From the NCBI RefSeq assembly GCF_900199215.1, contig NZ_FZQA01000002.1:447501-511500 (forward strand): 64,000 bases of DNA. Direction: 5' to 3'. Each line of letters opens with the position of its first letter. Position 1 is the stretch's first letter. Positions 1 through 7,291 of this stretch are shown here, piece after piece. A model generated the notes under the pieces. The model saw only the letters and a list, made by a program, of their open reading frames with translations. It had not been told where the DNA came from and searched no databases. This DNA comes from Amphiplicatus metriothermophilus. Its GTDB lineage: Bacteria; Pseudomonadota; Alphaproteobacteria; Caulobacterales; Parvularculaceae. Position numbers and translations under genes: made by a program.

Positions 1-227
1 ACTCCATGTTCGGCCTCGCCGGCGCGGTGTGGACGCGCGATCTCGACAAGGCGAATGCGGTGAGCGCGCGGCTCAGGGCCGGTACGGTGTGGGTCAATTG
101 CTACAACATCGTCGATCCGGCCGCGCCTTTCGGCGGCTTCAAGATGTCCGGCGTCGGCCGCGAACTCGGCGAGGAGGCGCTCAACGCCTATACCGAAACC
201 AAAACCGTCACCATACGGAATGGATAA
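1..227 (+). CDS. Aldehyde dehydrogenase, C-terminal fragment (5' end outside window)
   Basis: Only the last ~75 codons are present; the reading frame is open to the first base, so the gene starts outside the window. The fragment carries the C-terminal hallmarks of NAD(P)-dependent aldehyde dehydrogenases (ALDH superfamily): a [10 protein letters not shown] strand, the WVNCYN segment, the [15 protein letters not shown] oligomerisation and cofactor-loop motif, and a terminal [10 protein letters not shown]. The catalytic Cys/Glu domain is not visible, so substrate cannot be read. It ends 27 bases from the convergent biotin carboxylase gene. Next to an AtuD/AtuC-like set it could oxidise a terpenoid or branched aldehyde to the acid, but that is inference from position only. 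Confidence 0.9.
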   Translation, partial: SMFGLAGAVWTRDLDKANAVSARLRAGTVWVNCYNIVDPAAPFGGFKMSGVGRELGEEALNAYTETKTVTIRNG

Positions 228-254
228 GGACGTTGTAATCTCTCCTCATCGATC

Positions 255-2261
255 TCAGTCCTGCGCCGGCGCCAGGCGGGCCAGCACGGCGCGGATCGCC
301 ACCTGATCGCCGACCGAGGCGGACAAGGTCTCGACTACGCCGTCGCGCGGCGCGGCGAGGCGGTGCTCCATCTTCATCGCCTCGACGGCGATGAGCGTCT
401 GGCCTTTCTTCACCGCGTCGCCGGGTTTCACCAAAACGCTGGCGACCACGCCCGCCATCGGCGCGCGCACCTCGTTCCCGCCGCCCGCCTGCGCGCCCGC
501 CGGCGCATGGGTCATGTCGGCGAAGGTGCGCGCGGGCCCCGCGCCCTTGAGGTGCAGGCGCGCGCCTTCGCGCGCAAACCGCGCGCAACGAACGGCGCCG
601 TCGACCCGGTAACGGATGCGTCCGTCTTCGATCGCCAGCGCTTCGACGGACGCTTGCCCGTCTCCCAGAAAGCCCGTGACGCGCGGGCCGTCGATGATCG
701 CCCGCGCCTCGATAATTTCATCCCCATGCTGAAGTTTCAGCGGAAAAGCCGTCGGGCCGCGCGAATTCCACCCGGCAAGCGGATCATCAAGGCGCCAGTC
801 CGCCAGCGTCGCGGCGGCGAGCGCGATATCGAGCGCGGAGACCGGCGCCGGCGCAGGCGCGAGCCGGTCGAGCGCGCGCTCGATATAGCCGACGTCGGCT
901 TCGCCTTTCGCGAAAGCCTCGTCGCGCAGCAGGCCCGCGAGAAACGGCGCGTTCGTCGTCACGCCCAGAATGACGGCGTCGTCAAGCGCGGCCGCGAGCC
1001 GCAGGCGCGCTTCGTCTCGCGTGCGCCCATGCGCGACGAGTTTCGCGATCAGCGGGTCGTAATGCGGCGAGACGGCGTCGCCGGCTTCGACGCCTGCATC
1101 GACGCGCAAGAACGCATTCGAATCAGAAGAAGCCTCGCGGCGAGCGGTCGGCCCGCCATCACAGGACGGAAGATCGAAACATGCGAGCCGGCCCGTCTGC
1201 GGCAGGAATCCCTTCGCCGGATCCTCAGCGTAAAGACGGGCTTCAATCGCCCATCCGTCGAGACGGACGTCCTCCTGGCCGAATGGCAAGGGGCACCCTT
1301 CCGCAATGTCGAGCTGCAACGCGACGAGATCAAGCCCGGTCACAAGCTCCGTGACCGGATGCTCCACCTGAAGGCGCGTATTCATTTCCAGAAAATAGAA
1401 GGACTGCGTCGACGGCTCGAACAGAAACTCCACGGTGCCGGCGTTGCGGTAGCCGACGGCGCGGGCGGCCTCGACCGCGGCCGCGCCCATCGCCGCACGG
1501 GTTTCAGGACCGACGACTGGCGACGGCGCCTCCTCGATCACCTTCTGGCGTCGGCGCTGGAGCGAGCAGTCGCGCTCGCCGAGATGAACCGCATTTCCGT
1601 GCGCGTCGGCGAGAACCTGAATCTCCACATGGCGCGCGCCGACGACAAGCTTCTCCAGCAAGAGGCGCCCGTCGCCGAAGGCGCTTTCGGCTTCCTTGCG
1701 CGCGCCAGCAAGCGCGTCCTCAAGCTCCTCCGGTCCCTGAACGACGCGCATCCCCCGCCCGCCTCCGCCCGCGGCGGCCTTGACCATGACGGGATAGCCG
1801 ATTTTGTCCGCCTCCGTCCGAAAACGCGCCGGCGACTGGTCCGCGCCGTCATAGCCGGGCGCGCAAGGCACGCCCGCCGCGCTCATGCGCCGGCGCGCTT
1901 CGGCCTTGTCGCCCATCGCGGCGATTGCCGAAGCCGGCGGGCCGACGAAAGCGATCCCGGCCTTTTCGCACGCTTCGGCGAAAGCGGCGCGCTCGGACAG
2001 GAAGCCGTAGCCGGGATGGATCGCGTCGGCGCCGACTTTCTTCGCCGCGGCGATGATCGCCTCGATGTCGAGATAGCTCTGCGCCGGCGCTGGCGGGCCG
2101 ATGAAGATCGCCTCGTCGGCCCGTTTCACGTGAAGCGCGTCTTCGTCCGCGGCCGAATAGACGGCGACGGCGCGGATTCCCCGCGCCTTCGCCGTCCTGA
2201 TGATGCGGCAGGCGATCTCGCCCCGATTGGCGATGAGAAGGGCGCGGATGGGCTTCAGCAT
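255..2261 (-). CDS. Acyl-CoA carboxylase, biotin carboxylase/biotin carrier (alpha) subunit; geranyl- or 3-methylcrotonyl-CoA type
   Basis: 668 aa from the ATG at 2261, which gives the canonical MLKPIRALLIANRGEIACRI start; an in-frame ATG ten codons upstream lies in a repeat and is not favoured. Order: biotin carboxylase N-domain (1-110), ATP-grasp domain with the glycine-rich KAAAGGGGRGMR loop, carboxylase C-domain, a linker, and a C-terminal biotinyl domain with VEAMKMEHRL, Lys630 being the biotinylation site. It would carboxylate biotin with ATP and bicarbonate and hand it to the carboxyltransferase encoded at 3789-5402. Length and architecture fit the alpha subunits of methylcrotonyl-, geranyl- or propionyl-CoA carboxylases. 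The AtuD- and AtuC-like neighbours favour AtuF, but a LiuD/MccA role is equally compatible with this protein alone. Confidence 0.92.
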   Translation of the reverse strand: MLKPIRALLIANRGEIACRIIRTAKARGIRAVAVYSAADEDALHVKRADEAIFIGPPAPAQSYLDIEAIIAAAKKVGADAIHPGYGFLSERAAFAEACEKAGIAFVGPPASAIAAMGDKAEARRRMSAAGVPCAPGYDGADQSPARFRTEADKIGYPVMVKAAAGGGGRGMRVVQGPEELEDALAGARKEAESAFGDGRLLLEKLVVGARHVEIQVLADAHGNAVHLGERDCSLQRRRQKVIEEAPSPVVGPETRAAMGAAAVEAARAVGYRNAGTVEFLFEPSTQSFYFLEMNTRLQVEHPVTELVTGLDLVALQLDIAEGCPLPFGQEDVRLDGWAIEARLYAEDPAKGFLPQTGRLACFDLPSCDGGPTARREASSDSNAFLRVDAGVEAGDAVSPHYDPLIAKLVAHGRTRDEARLRLAAALDDAVILGVTTNAPFLAGLLRDEAFAKGEADVGYIERALDRLAPAPAPVSALDIALAAATLADWRLDDPLAGWNSRGPTAFPLKLQHGDEIIEARAIIDGPRVTGFLGDGQASVEALAIEDGRIRYRVDGAVRCARFAREGARLHLKGAGPARTFADMTHAPAGAQAGGGNEVRAPMAGVVASVLVKPGDAVKKGQTLIAVEAMKMEHRLAAPRDGVVETLSASVGDQVAIRAVLARLAPAQD
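2122..2137. other. Near-match to parS inside the biotin carboxylase gene
   Basis: CGTTTCACGTGAAGCG matches the 16-bp parS consensus at 13 positions and keeps the full GTTTCACGTGAA core. It lies in coding sequence, 295 bp from the perfect parS at 2432. It may be a weak ParB site or a coincidence of codons. Confidence 0.3.
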
Positions 2262-2266
2262 GGCTT

Positions 2267-2422
2267 CGTCATCCCGGACGCGCCGCAGCACGCAGTGTTG
2301 CGGCGCCGATCCGCGATCTTGCGCCGCGCTCGTTTATCCCGCTGACTCGCTTGCTTTCCGGCCTGCGCCCGATCCCGGGTCTGTGTTGCGGCGCTTCCCG
2401 CCGCAACGCGCCCGGGATGACG
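2267..2422. repeat. Palindromic intergenic repeat, copy 1
   Basis: The segment is bounded by exact 11-bp inverted ends, CGTCATCCCGG (2267-2277) and CCGGGATGACG (2412-2422), and contains internal hairpins such as GCGGCGC...GCCGC. It fills most of the gap between the carboxylase and dehydrogenase genes. Two related elements at 3714-3764 and 5627-5731 share the CGTC(A)TCCCGG start, and copies 1 and 2 share the stretch CCCGGACGCGCCGCAGCA. This is the usual look of dispersed REP-like intergenic elements of alphaproteobacteria. Confidence 0.7.
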
Positions 2423-2431
2423 TCCAAGCGA

Positions 2432-2447
2432 TGTTTCACGTGAAACA
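2432..2447. other. parS: parS chromosome-partition site (ParB binding)
   Basis: TGTTTCACGTGAAACA is a perfect 16-bp palindrome and equals the widely conserved parS consensus bound by ParB/Spo0J. The flanking A and T extend the symmetry to 18 bp (2431-2448). It lies between genes, just outside palindromic repeat copy 1. Perfect parS sites are rare in genomes and cluster near the replication origin of chromosomes or secondary replicons; parAB itself is not in this window. Confidence 0.85.
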
Positions 2448-2510
2448 TTCCCGCTACGGACGAATCCCGGCGAATGCGATCCCTTCATTGGCGAGGAACG
2501 CCTCATCCTC

Positions 2511-3692
2511 TCACTCTCTGTTCGTCTTGCCGGGGAGAATCCCCATATATTTGCAGATGATGGAGAGCATCACCTCGTCGGCGCCGGCGCCGATGGAGGC
2601 GAGCCGCCCGTCGCGATATGAGCGGGAGATCGGCGTCTCCTCCATATAGCCCATGCCGCCCCAATATTGCAGGCAGGAGTCGTTGACCTCGCGCAGAAGC
2701 CGGCCGGCCTTGAGCTTCGCCATCGACGCCTTGAGCGTCACGTCCTCGCCCGCGACCATCTGCTCGACGCACTCCCAGGCGAGCGCGCGCAGCGCCTCGA
2801 CCTCGGTCATCAGCTCGGCCATGCGGAAATGGACGACCTGATTGTCGAGGATCGACTTGCCGAACGCCTTGCGCTGGCGGGCGTAGTCGATGGTCGACTC
2901 GATCGTCTTCCTCATGCCGACGAGGCCGGAAAGCGCCCCCCACAGGCGCTCCTCCTGGAACTGGAGCATCTGATACATGAAGCCCGCACCCTCCTCGCCG
3001 ATGCGGTAGCGCTGAGGCGCGCGCACGTCCTCGAAGAAGAACTGCGCCGTGTCGGAGCTTCTCATGCCGAGCTTCTTGAGCTTGCGGGCGATCTCGATCC
3101 CCGGGCGGAGTTTTCCCTTGTCGTCGCGCAAAGGCAGGCAGATGAGGGTCTTGTTCCGATGCGGCGCGTCGTCGGAGGTGTTGGCGAGCAGGCACATCCA
3201 GTCGGCCTGGGTCCCGTTCGTCGTCCACATCTTGCCGCCGTTGACGACGTAATCCTCGCCGTCCTTCCGCGCCGTCGTCTTGATGGAGGCGACGTCGGAG
3301 CCCGCGCCCGTCTCCGATACCCCGAGACAGGCGACGTAATCGCCGCTGATCGACGGGCGCAGGAAATCCTCTTTCGCCGCGTCGGAGCCGAAGCGCGCAA
3401 GCGCCGGCGTCGCCATGTCGGTCTGCACGCCGATCGCCATGGGAATGGCGCCGCAATTGATATGGCCGAGGGTTTCCGCGACGACCGCCCCGTAGGACCA
3501 GTCCAGCCCGAGCCCGCCATATTCGACCGGCTTGGTCACGCCGAGAAGTCCGAGCTCGCCCAGCCCCTTGAACACCTCATGGGCGGGAAAGATTTCCGCT
3601 TCTTCCCACTCATCGACATACGGATTGATCTCCGCGTCGATGAATCGCTTGAGCGTATCGCGAAGCTGCTCGTGTTCAGGGGTGAGGTTCAT
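2511..3692 (-). CDS. Acyl-CoA dehydrogenase, citronellyl-CoA (AtuD)/isovaleryl-CoA-like
   Basis: 393 aa FAD flavoenzyme that would introduce an alpha-beta double bond into a branched acyl-CoA. Visible are the N-terminal helical domain, the FAD signatures GVSETGAGSD (124-133) and KMWTTNGTQADW (154-165), and a C-terminal helical domain. The usual MCAD-type catalytic Glu near the C-terminus is replaced (IGAGADEVM). Instead Glu248 in QFQEERLWG aligns with the helix-G base used by isovaleryl-CoA and long-chain dehydrogenases. The AIPMAIGVQTDMATPALARF and SSDTAQ segments remind me of AtuD from acyclic-terpene degradation. A good AAGGAAG ribosome site precedes the ATG. It sits between the two carboxylase subunit genes, as in liu/atu-type clusters. 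Substrate is not settled. Confidence 0.9.
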   Translation of the reverse strand: MNLTPEHEQLRDTLKRFIDAEINPYVDEWEEAEIFPAHEVFKGLGELGLLGVTKPVEYGGLGLDWSYGAVVAETLGHINCGAIPMAIGVQTDMATPALARFGSDAAKEDFLRPSISGDYVACLGVSETGAGSDVASIKTTARKDGEDYVVNGGKMWTTNGTQADWMCLLANTSDDAPHRNKTLICLPLRDDKGKLRPGIEIARKLKKLGMRSSDTAQFFFEDVRAPQRYRIGEEGAGFMYQMLQFQEERLWGALSGLVGMRKTIESTIDYARQRKAFGKSILDNQVVHFRMAELMTEVEALRALAWECVEQMVAGEDVTLKASMAKLKAGRLLREVNDSCLQYWGGMGYMEETPISRSYRDGRLASIGAGADEVMLSIICKYMGILPGKTNRE

Positions 3693-3713
3693 TGTTCAGC
3701 TTCCTTGGGTTGC

Positions 3714-3764
3714 ATCGTCCCGGACGCGCCGCAGCATTGCATGCTGCTGCGCGCACGGGATGAC
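3714..3764. repeat. Palindromic intergenic repeat, copy 2 (short)
   Basis: A short relative of copy 1: it shares CCCGGACGCGCCGCAGCA and ends in CGGGATGACGG. The core CAGCA...TGCTG folds into a hairpin. It occupies the whole space between the carboxyltransferase stop and the dehydrogenase start, so transcripts of the cluster will carry it as a stem-loop. Confidence 0.6.
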
Positions 3765-3788
3765 GGCCGTCGAGGGGATTGCCAATCA

Positions 3789-5402
3789 TCACATCCTCGC
3801 CACGCCGAAGGTGTTGGGCCGCAGGCGGCGCGCTTCGGCTTCCGCGACCGTGTCGAGGCAGAAAGCAAGAACCTTGCGCGAATCGCGCGGGTCGATGAGC
3901 CCGTCGTCCCACAGACGCGCGGTTGCGAACAAAGCCGTCGACTCGCGGTCGTAAGTCTCGACGATCTGCTTCGCCATGGCGTCGAGGAAAGCCTCGTTCG
4001 GCTCTTCGCCTTTCCGGCGCGCGCCTTCCTCGGCGACGATGCGCATGGTCTTGGCCGCCTGCTCGCCGCCCATCACGGCGATGCGGTTGTTGGGCCAGGC
4101 GAAGATGAAACGCGGATCGAAGGCCCGCCCGCACATCCCGTAATTGCCCGCTCCGAAGCTCGCGCCGATATGCAGCGTCAGCTTCGGCGCGGTCATGTTG
4201 GTCACCGCCTGGATCATCTTGCTGCCATGCTTGACGATGCCGCGCTGCTCGGCGTCGGTTCCGACGAGATAGCCCGTCGTGTTCTGAAGAAAGACGACCG
4301 GCGCGCCCGCCTGACACATGAGCTGGATGAACTGGGCGGCCTTGGCCGCGCCGTCGGCGTCGATGGGCCCGTTATTGCCGATGATCCCGACGCCGTGGCC
4401 GGCGATCTCCGCCTGGACGCAGACCGTCGCCGCGCCGTAGCCCGCCTTGAAATCGAGAAAGTCCGAGCCGTCGACGACGCGCGCGATCACTTCGCGCACG
4501 TCATAGGGAACGCGGTAGTCCGCGGGGACGACGCCGAGGATCTCCTCCGGGTCGTAGGCCGGCTCGCGGAACGTCCGCGCGCGGCCGGGCGCGTCGCGGC
4601 TCCACTGGAGCTTGGCGACGATCTCGCGCGCGATGCGGACGCCGTCCGCGTCGTTCTCGGCCATGTATTCGGCGGTGCCGGAGACGTGATAGTGCATCTC
4701 CGCCCCGCCGAGCTCTTCGTCGGTCGCGATCTCGCCGGTGGCGGCCTTCAGAAGCGGCGGGCCGGCGAGAAACACTTTCGTGCGGCCCCTCACCGCGACC
4801 ACATAGTCCGACAGCCCCGTCTGATAGGCGCCGCCGGCCGTCGACGATCCGTGCACCACGGAAATGACTGGGCAGCCCGCAGCCGACAGCCGCGCGAGAT
4901 TGGCGAAGGTGCGCCCGCCGGCGACGAACATCTCCGCCTGGCGGAAGAGATTCGCCCCCGCGCTTTCGATGAGCTGGATGAAGGGCAGCTTGTTCTCCAG
5001 CGCGATCGCCTGGGCGCGTAGCGCCTTCTCGACGCCCATGGGCGTGGCCGCCCCGCCCTTGATGCCGCTGTCGGAAGCCGAGACGAGGCAGCGCGCGCCC
5101 GCGACGAAGCCGATCCCGGCGACGCCGCCGCCGGAAACGTTCGCCTCTCCGTCGTCGTCATGCATCTTATGGCCGCAGAGGGTCGACAGCTCGAGAAACG
5201 GCGCGCCGCGGTCGAGGATGAGCGCGAGCCGTTCGCGCGGCAGAAGCTGTCCGCGCTTTTCGAATTTCGGCCGGGCGCGGTTCGACGCCTCGACGATCCG
5301 CCGCTCGAGCGCGCGGAATTCCTCGATGAGCTTCAGGTGCGCCGCGCGATTGGCCGCGAAGCTCTCCGCGCGCGGATCGATCTGGCTTTCAAAGACCGGC
5401 AT
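3789..5402 (-). CDS. Acyl-CoA carboxylase, carboxyltransferase (beta) subunit; AtuC/MccB family
   Basis: 537 aa, typical size for beta subunits of methylcrotonyl- and geranyl-CoA carboxylases. N- and C-terminal crotonase-like carboxyltransferase halves are visible: the first with ESAGANL and HGSSTAGGAYQTGLSDY, the second with GIIGNNGPID, FLQNTTGYLVG and GASFGAGNYGMCGRAF, whose glycine-rich turns form the oxyanion holes for biotin and acyl-CoA. It transfers carboxylate from the biotin of the alpha subunit (255-2261). The SDYVVAVRGRTKVFLAGPPLL segment and the N-terminus look more like geranyl-CoA carboxylase AtuC than MCC as I remember them, but this is recall, not alignment. AAAAGGAGG lies 4 bases before the ATG. 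It is first in the three-gene run; no methylglutaconyl-CoA hydratase or HMG-CoA lyase is present here. Confidence 0.9.
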   Translation of the reverse strand: MPVFESQIDPRAESFAANRAAHLKLIEEFRALERRIVEASNRARPKFEKRGQLLPRERLALILDRGAPFLELSTLCGHKMHDDDGEANVSGGGVAGIGFVAGARCLVSASDSGIKGGAATPMGVEKALRAQAIALENKLPFIQLIESAGANLFRQAEMFVAGGRTFANLARLSAAGCPVISVVHGSSTAGGAYQTGLSDYVVAVRGRTKVFLAGPPLLKAATGEIATDEELGGAEMHYHVSGTAEYMAENDADGVRIAREIVAKLQWSRDAPGRARTFREPAYDPEEILGVVPADYRVPYDVREVIARVVDGSDFLDFKAGYGAATVCVQAEIAGHGVGIIGNNGPIDADGAAKAAQFIQLMCQAGAPVVFLQNTTGYLVGTDAEQRGIVKHGSKMIQAVTNMTAPKLTLHIGASFGAGNYGMCGRAFDPRFIFAWPNNRIAVMGGEQAAKTMRIVAEEGARRKGEEPNEAFLDAMAKQIVETYDRESTALFATARLWDDGLIDPRDSRKVLAFCLDTVAEAEARRLRPNTFGVARM

Positions 5403-5756
5403 GAGCCTCCTTTTCTCTGGCCTTCGGGCGCCGCGTTCGGCCCCATGGCAATGCGCGCCCCGCCCCAGGTCAAGCGCGAGGCGCAGTCCATCCTACCCCC
5501 GGCGCGAAAGGCGGGGATAACTATCCACGTTTTATCCCCGTTTTCGGGGATGGATCGAAAAAATAGCGGAAATTCAGATTGTTATCGTTCGCCTTGCACG
5601 GGGCGCGATCACGCCGAAGACCCCGCCGTCATCCCGGCCGGAGCGCAGCGGAGAGCCGGGATCCAGGATCGATCGCCCCGGCGGCGGCGCAAATTCCGGG
5701 CTTGATCCCGACCGCCCGGCGCAGCATGACGGCGCGTCCGTAGTCTGCGCAATCCG
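5403..5756. other. 354-bp intergenic region with nested inverted repeats and REP copy 3
   Basis: No convincing gene. At 5513-5539 GGGGATAA is repeated inverted as TTATCCCC around CTATCCACG, and an overlapping stem CCCCG-TTTT-CGGGG lies at 5536-5549, followed by an A-rich stretch. These could be a regulatory site or attenuator for the carboxyltransferase gene that begins at 5402. The part from 5627 to 5731 is a REP-like repeat. The remainder shows nothing I recognise. Confidence 0.4.
5627..5731. repeat. Palindromic intergenic repeat, copy 3
   Basis: It starts CGTCATCCCGG and closes with ATGACG. An internal stem pairs TCCCGGC with GCCGGGA, and a second reads GGGCTTGATCCCG. The GAGCGCAGCGGAGAGCCGGGATCC run is the familiar alphaproteobacterial intergenic repeat. 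It lies directly downstream of the dihydrolipoyl dehydrogenase stop codon. Confidence 0.6.
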
Positions 5757-7184
5757 TCAAATATGCACCACCCGTCCAAACGCATCGAGCGCTGATTCGT
5801 GCATCATCTCCGAGAGCGTCGGGTGCGGAAAGACGGCGTGGAAGAGGTCTTCCTCGGTCGCCTCCAGCGTGCGGGCGACGCCGAAGCCCTGGATGAGCTC
5901 GGTCACCTCCGCGCCGATCATGTGAGCGCCGAGAAGCTCGCCGGTCTTGTCGTCGAACACCGTCTTGACGAGGCCTTCAGGCTCGCCCAGCGCGATCGCC
6001 TTGCCGTTGCCGACGAAGGGAAAGCGCCCGACGCGCACCTTGTAACCCTTCTCCTTCGCTTCGGCCTCAGTGAGGCCGACGGAGGCGACCTGCGGATTCG
6101 AATAGGTGCAGCCCGGCACTTTCGAGACGTCGAGCGGATGAACGGTGTTGAGCCCCGCGATCTTCTCGACGCAGATCACGCCCTCATGGCTCGCCTTGTG
6201 CGCCAGCCAGGGCGGGCCGACGAGATCGCCGATGGCGTACAGGCCCTTGACGCCCGTCTCCAGCCACTCGTTGACCACGACATGGCCCTTCTCGACCTTG
6301 ACGCCGAGCTCTTCGAGGCCGAGGCCATCCGTGTTCCCCGTGATGCCGATGGCGACGATGACGCGGTCGGCTTCGACCTTTTCGGTCTTGCCGTCCTTCT
6401 TCTTCACCGCGGCGATCGCGCTTTGCTTGTTCTTCTCGAGCTTTTCGACCGTCGCGCCGGTGAGGATGGTCATGCCCTGCTTTTTGAACTGCTTTTCGGC
6501 GAATTTGGAGATTTCCTCGTCCTCCGCCGGCAGGATGCGGTCGAGCATCTCCACCACGGTCACTTCGGCGCCGAGGGAGCGGTAGAAGCTCGCGAACTCG
6601 ATGCCGATGGCCCCGGAGCCGACCACCAGCAGCCGCTTGGGCATCGCGTCGGGAACCATCGCCTCCTTCGCGGTCCACACGAACTTGCCGTCGGGCTCGA
6701 GCCCGGCCTTAGGCAGGGTGCGCGCGCGCGCGCCGGTGGCGAGAATGACGTGTCTGGCGCGCACGGTTTCCTCGCCGCCGTTCTTCGTCTTGACCTTGAC
6801 GAGGGGCGCGCCCGCGCCGTTCGTCGATTTGGCGAGGCGCGCGGCGCCGTCGATCACCTGGATCTTGTTCTTCTTCATGAGCCCGCCGACGCCCTTGGAG
6901 AGCTGGCCGGCGACCTTGCGCGAGCGCTCGACGACCGCCTCGAGGTCGAAGCCGACATTCTCCGCTTTCAGGCCGAACGCCTTGGCGTGCTGGAAATAGC
7001 CGTAGATCTCGGCGGTGCGCAGGAGCGCCTTCGTGGGAATGCACCCCCAGTTGAGGCAGACCCCGCCCAGATGCTCGCGCTCGACGATGACGGTCTTGAG
7101 GCCGAGCTGGCTCGCCCGGATCGCGGCCACATAACCGCCGGGCCCCGCCCCGATCACGCAAACGTCGCAAGCGATTTCCGCCAT
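5757..7184 (-). CDS. lpdA: Dihydrolipoyl dehydrogenase (E3)
   Basis: 475 aa. Class I flavoprotein disulfide reductase that reoxidises lipoamide in pyruvate or 2-oxoacid dehydrogenase complexes. It has the N-terminal FAD fold GAGPGGYVAA, the redox disulfide CLNWGC (Cys43/Cys48), the NAD fold VVGSGAIGIEFASFY, and the C-terminal HAVFPHPTLSEMM with the His-Glu pair that completes the partner active site. The ATG is preceded by AAGGAGA. No E1 or E2 gene is adjacent on this side; the neighbour upstream is a divergent haloalkane dehalogenase with a 107-bp shared promoter region. It could equally serve a branched-chain 2-oxoacid complex, in line with the branched acyl-CoA genes nearby, but nothing in the sequence decides this. 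Confidence 0.95.
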   Translation of the reverse strand: MAEIACDVCVIGAGPGGYVAAIRASQLGLKTVIVEREHLGGVCLNWGCIPTKALLRTAEIYGYFQHAKAFGLKAENVGFDLEAVVERSRKVAGQLSKGVGGLMKKNKIQVIDGAARLAKSTNGAGAPLVKVKTKNGGEETVRARHVILATGARARTLPKAGLEPDGKFVWTAKEAMVPDAMPKRLLVVGSGAIGIEFASFYRSLGAEVTVVEMLDRILPAEDEEISKFAEKQFKKQGMTILTGATVEKLEKNKQSAIAAVKKKDGKTEKVEADRVIVAIGITGNTDGLGLEELGVKVEKGHVVVNEWLETGVKGLYAIGDLVGPPWLAHKASHEGVICVEKIAGLNTVHPLDVSKVPGCTYSNPQVASVGLTEAEAKEKGYKVRVGRFPFVGNGKAIALGEPEGLVKTVFDDKTGELLGAHMIGAEVTELIQGFGVARTLEATEEDLFHAVFPHPTLSEMMHESALDAFGRVVHI

Positions 7185-7291
7185 GGCTTCTGTCTCCTTC
7201 GTGATCGAAAAGCTGCGGCCGGGCGTTGGCCGCGCCGGAATTCGGCGCGACTATAGCGGGGCGGCCGCGGAATGAAAGACGGGAGGAGACC

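Noticed and set aside
363-2345. Long plus-strand open frame (660 codons) opposite the biotin carboxylase gene
   Set aside because: Composition is Arg/His-rich, there is no recognisable domain, and it mirrors the codon pattern of a certain gene on the other strand; a product of high G+C content.
2667-5021. Plus-strand open frame of 784 codons across the dehydrogenase and carboxyltransferase genes
   Set aside because: It runs antisense through two well-supported genes and the repeat between them, with no motif of its own.
5510-5590. Possible oriC: TTATCCCC and CTATCCACG near parS looked like a DnaA-box cluster
   Set aside because: Each candidate has at least two mismatches to TTATCCACA, no AT-rich unwinding region follows, and no dnaA, hemE or parAB is adjacent. 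The repeats are better explained as stem-loops.
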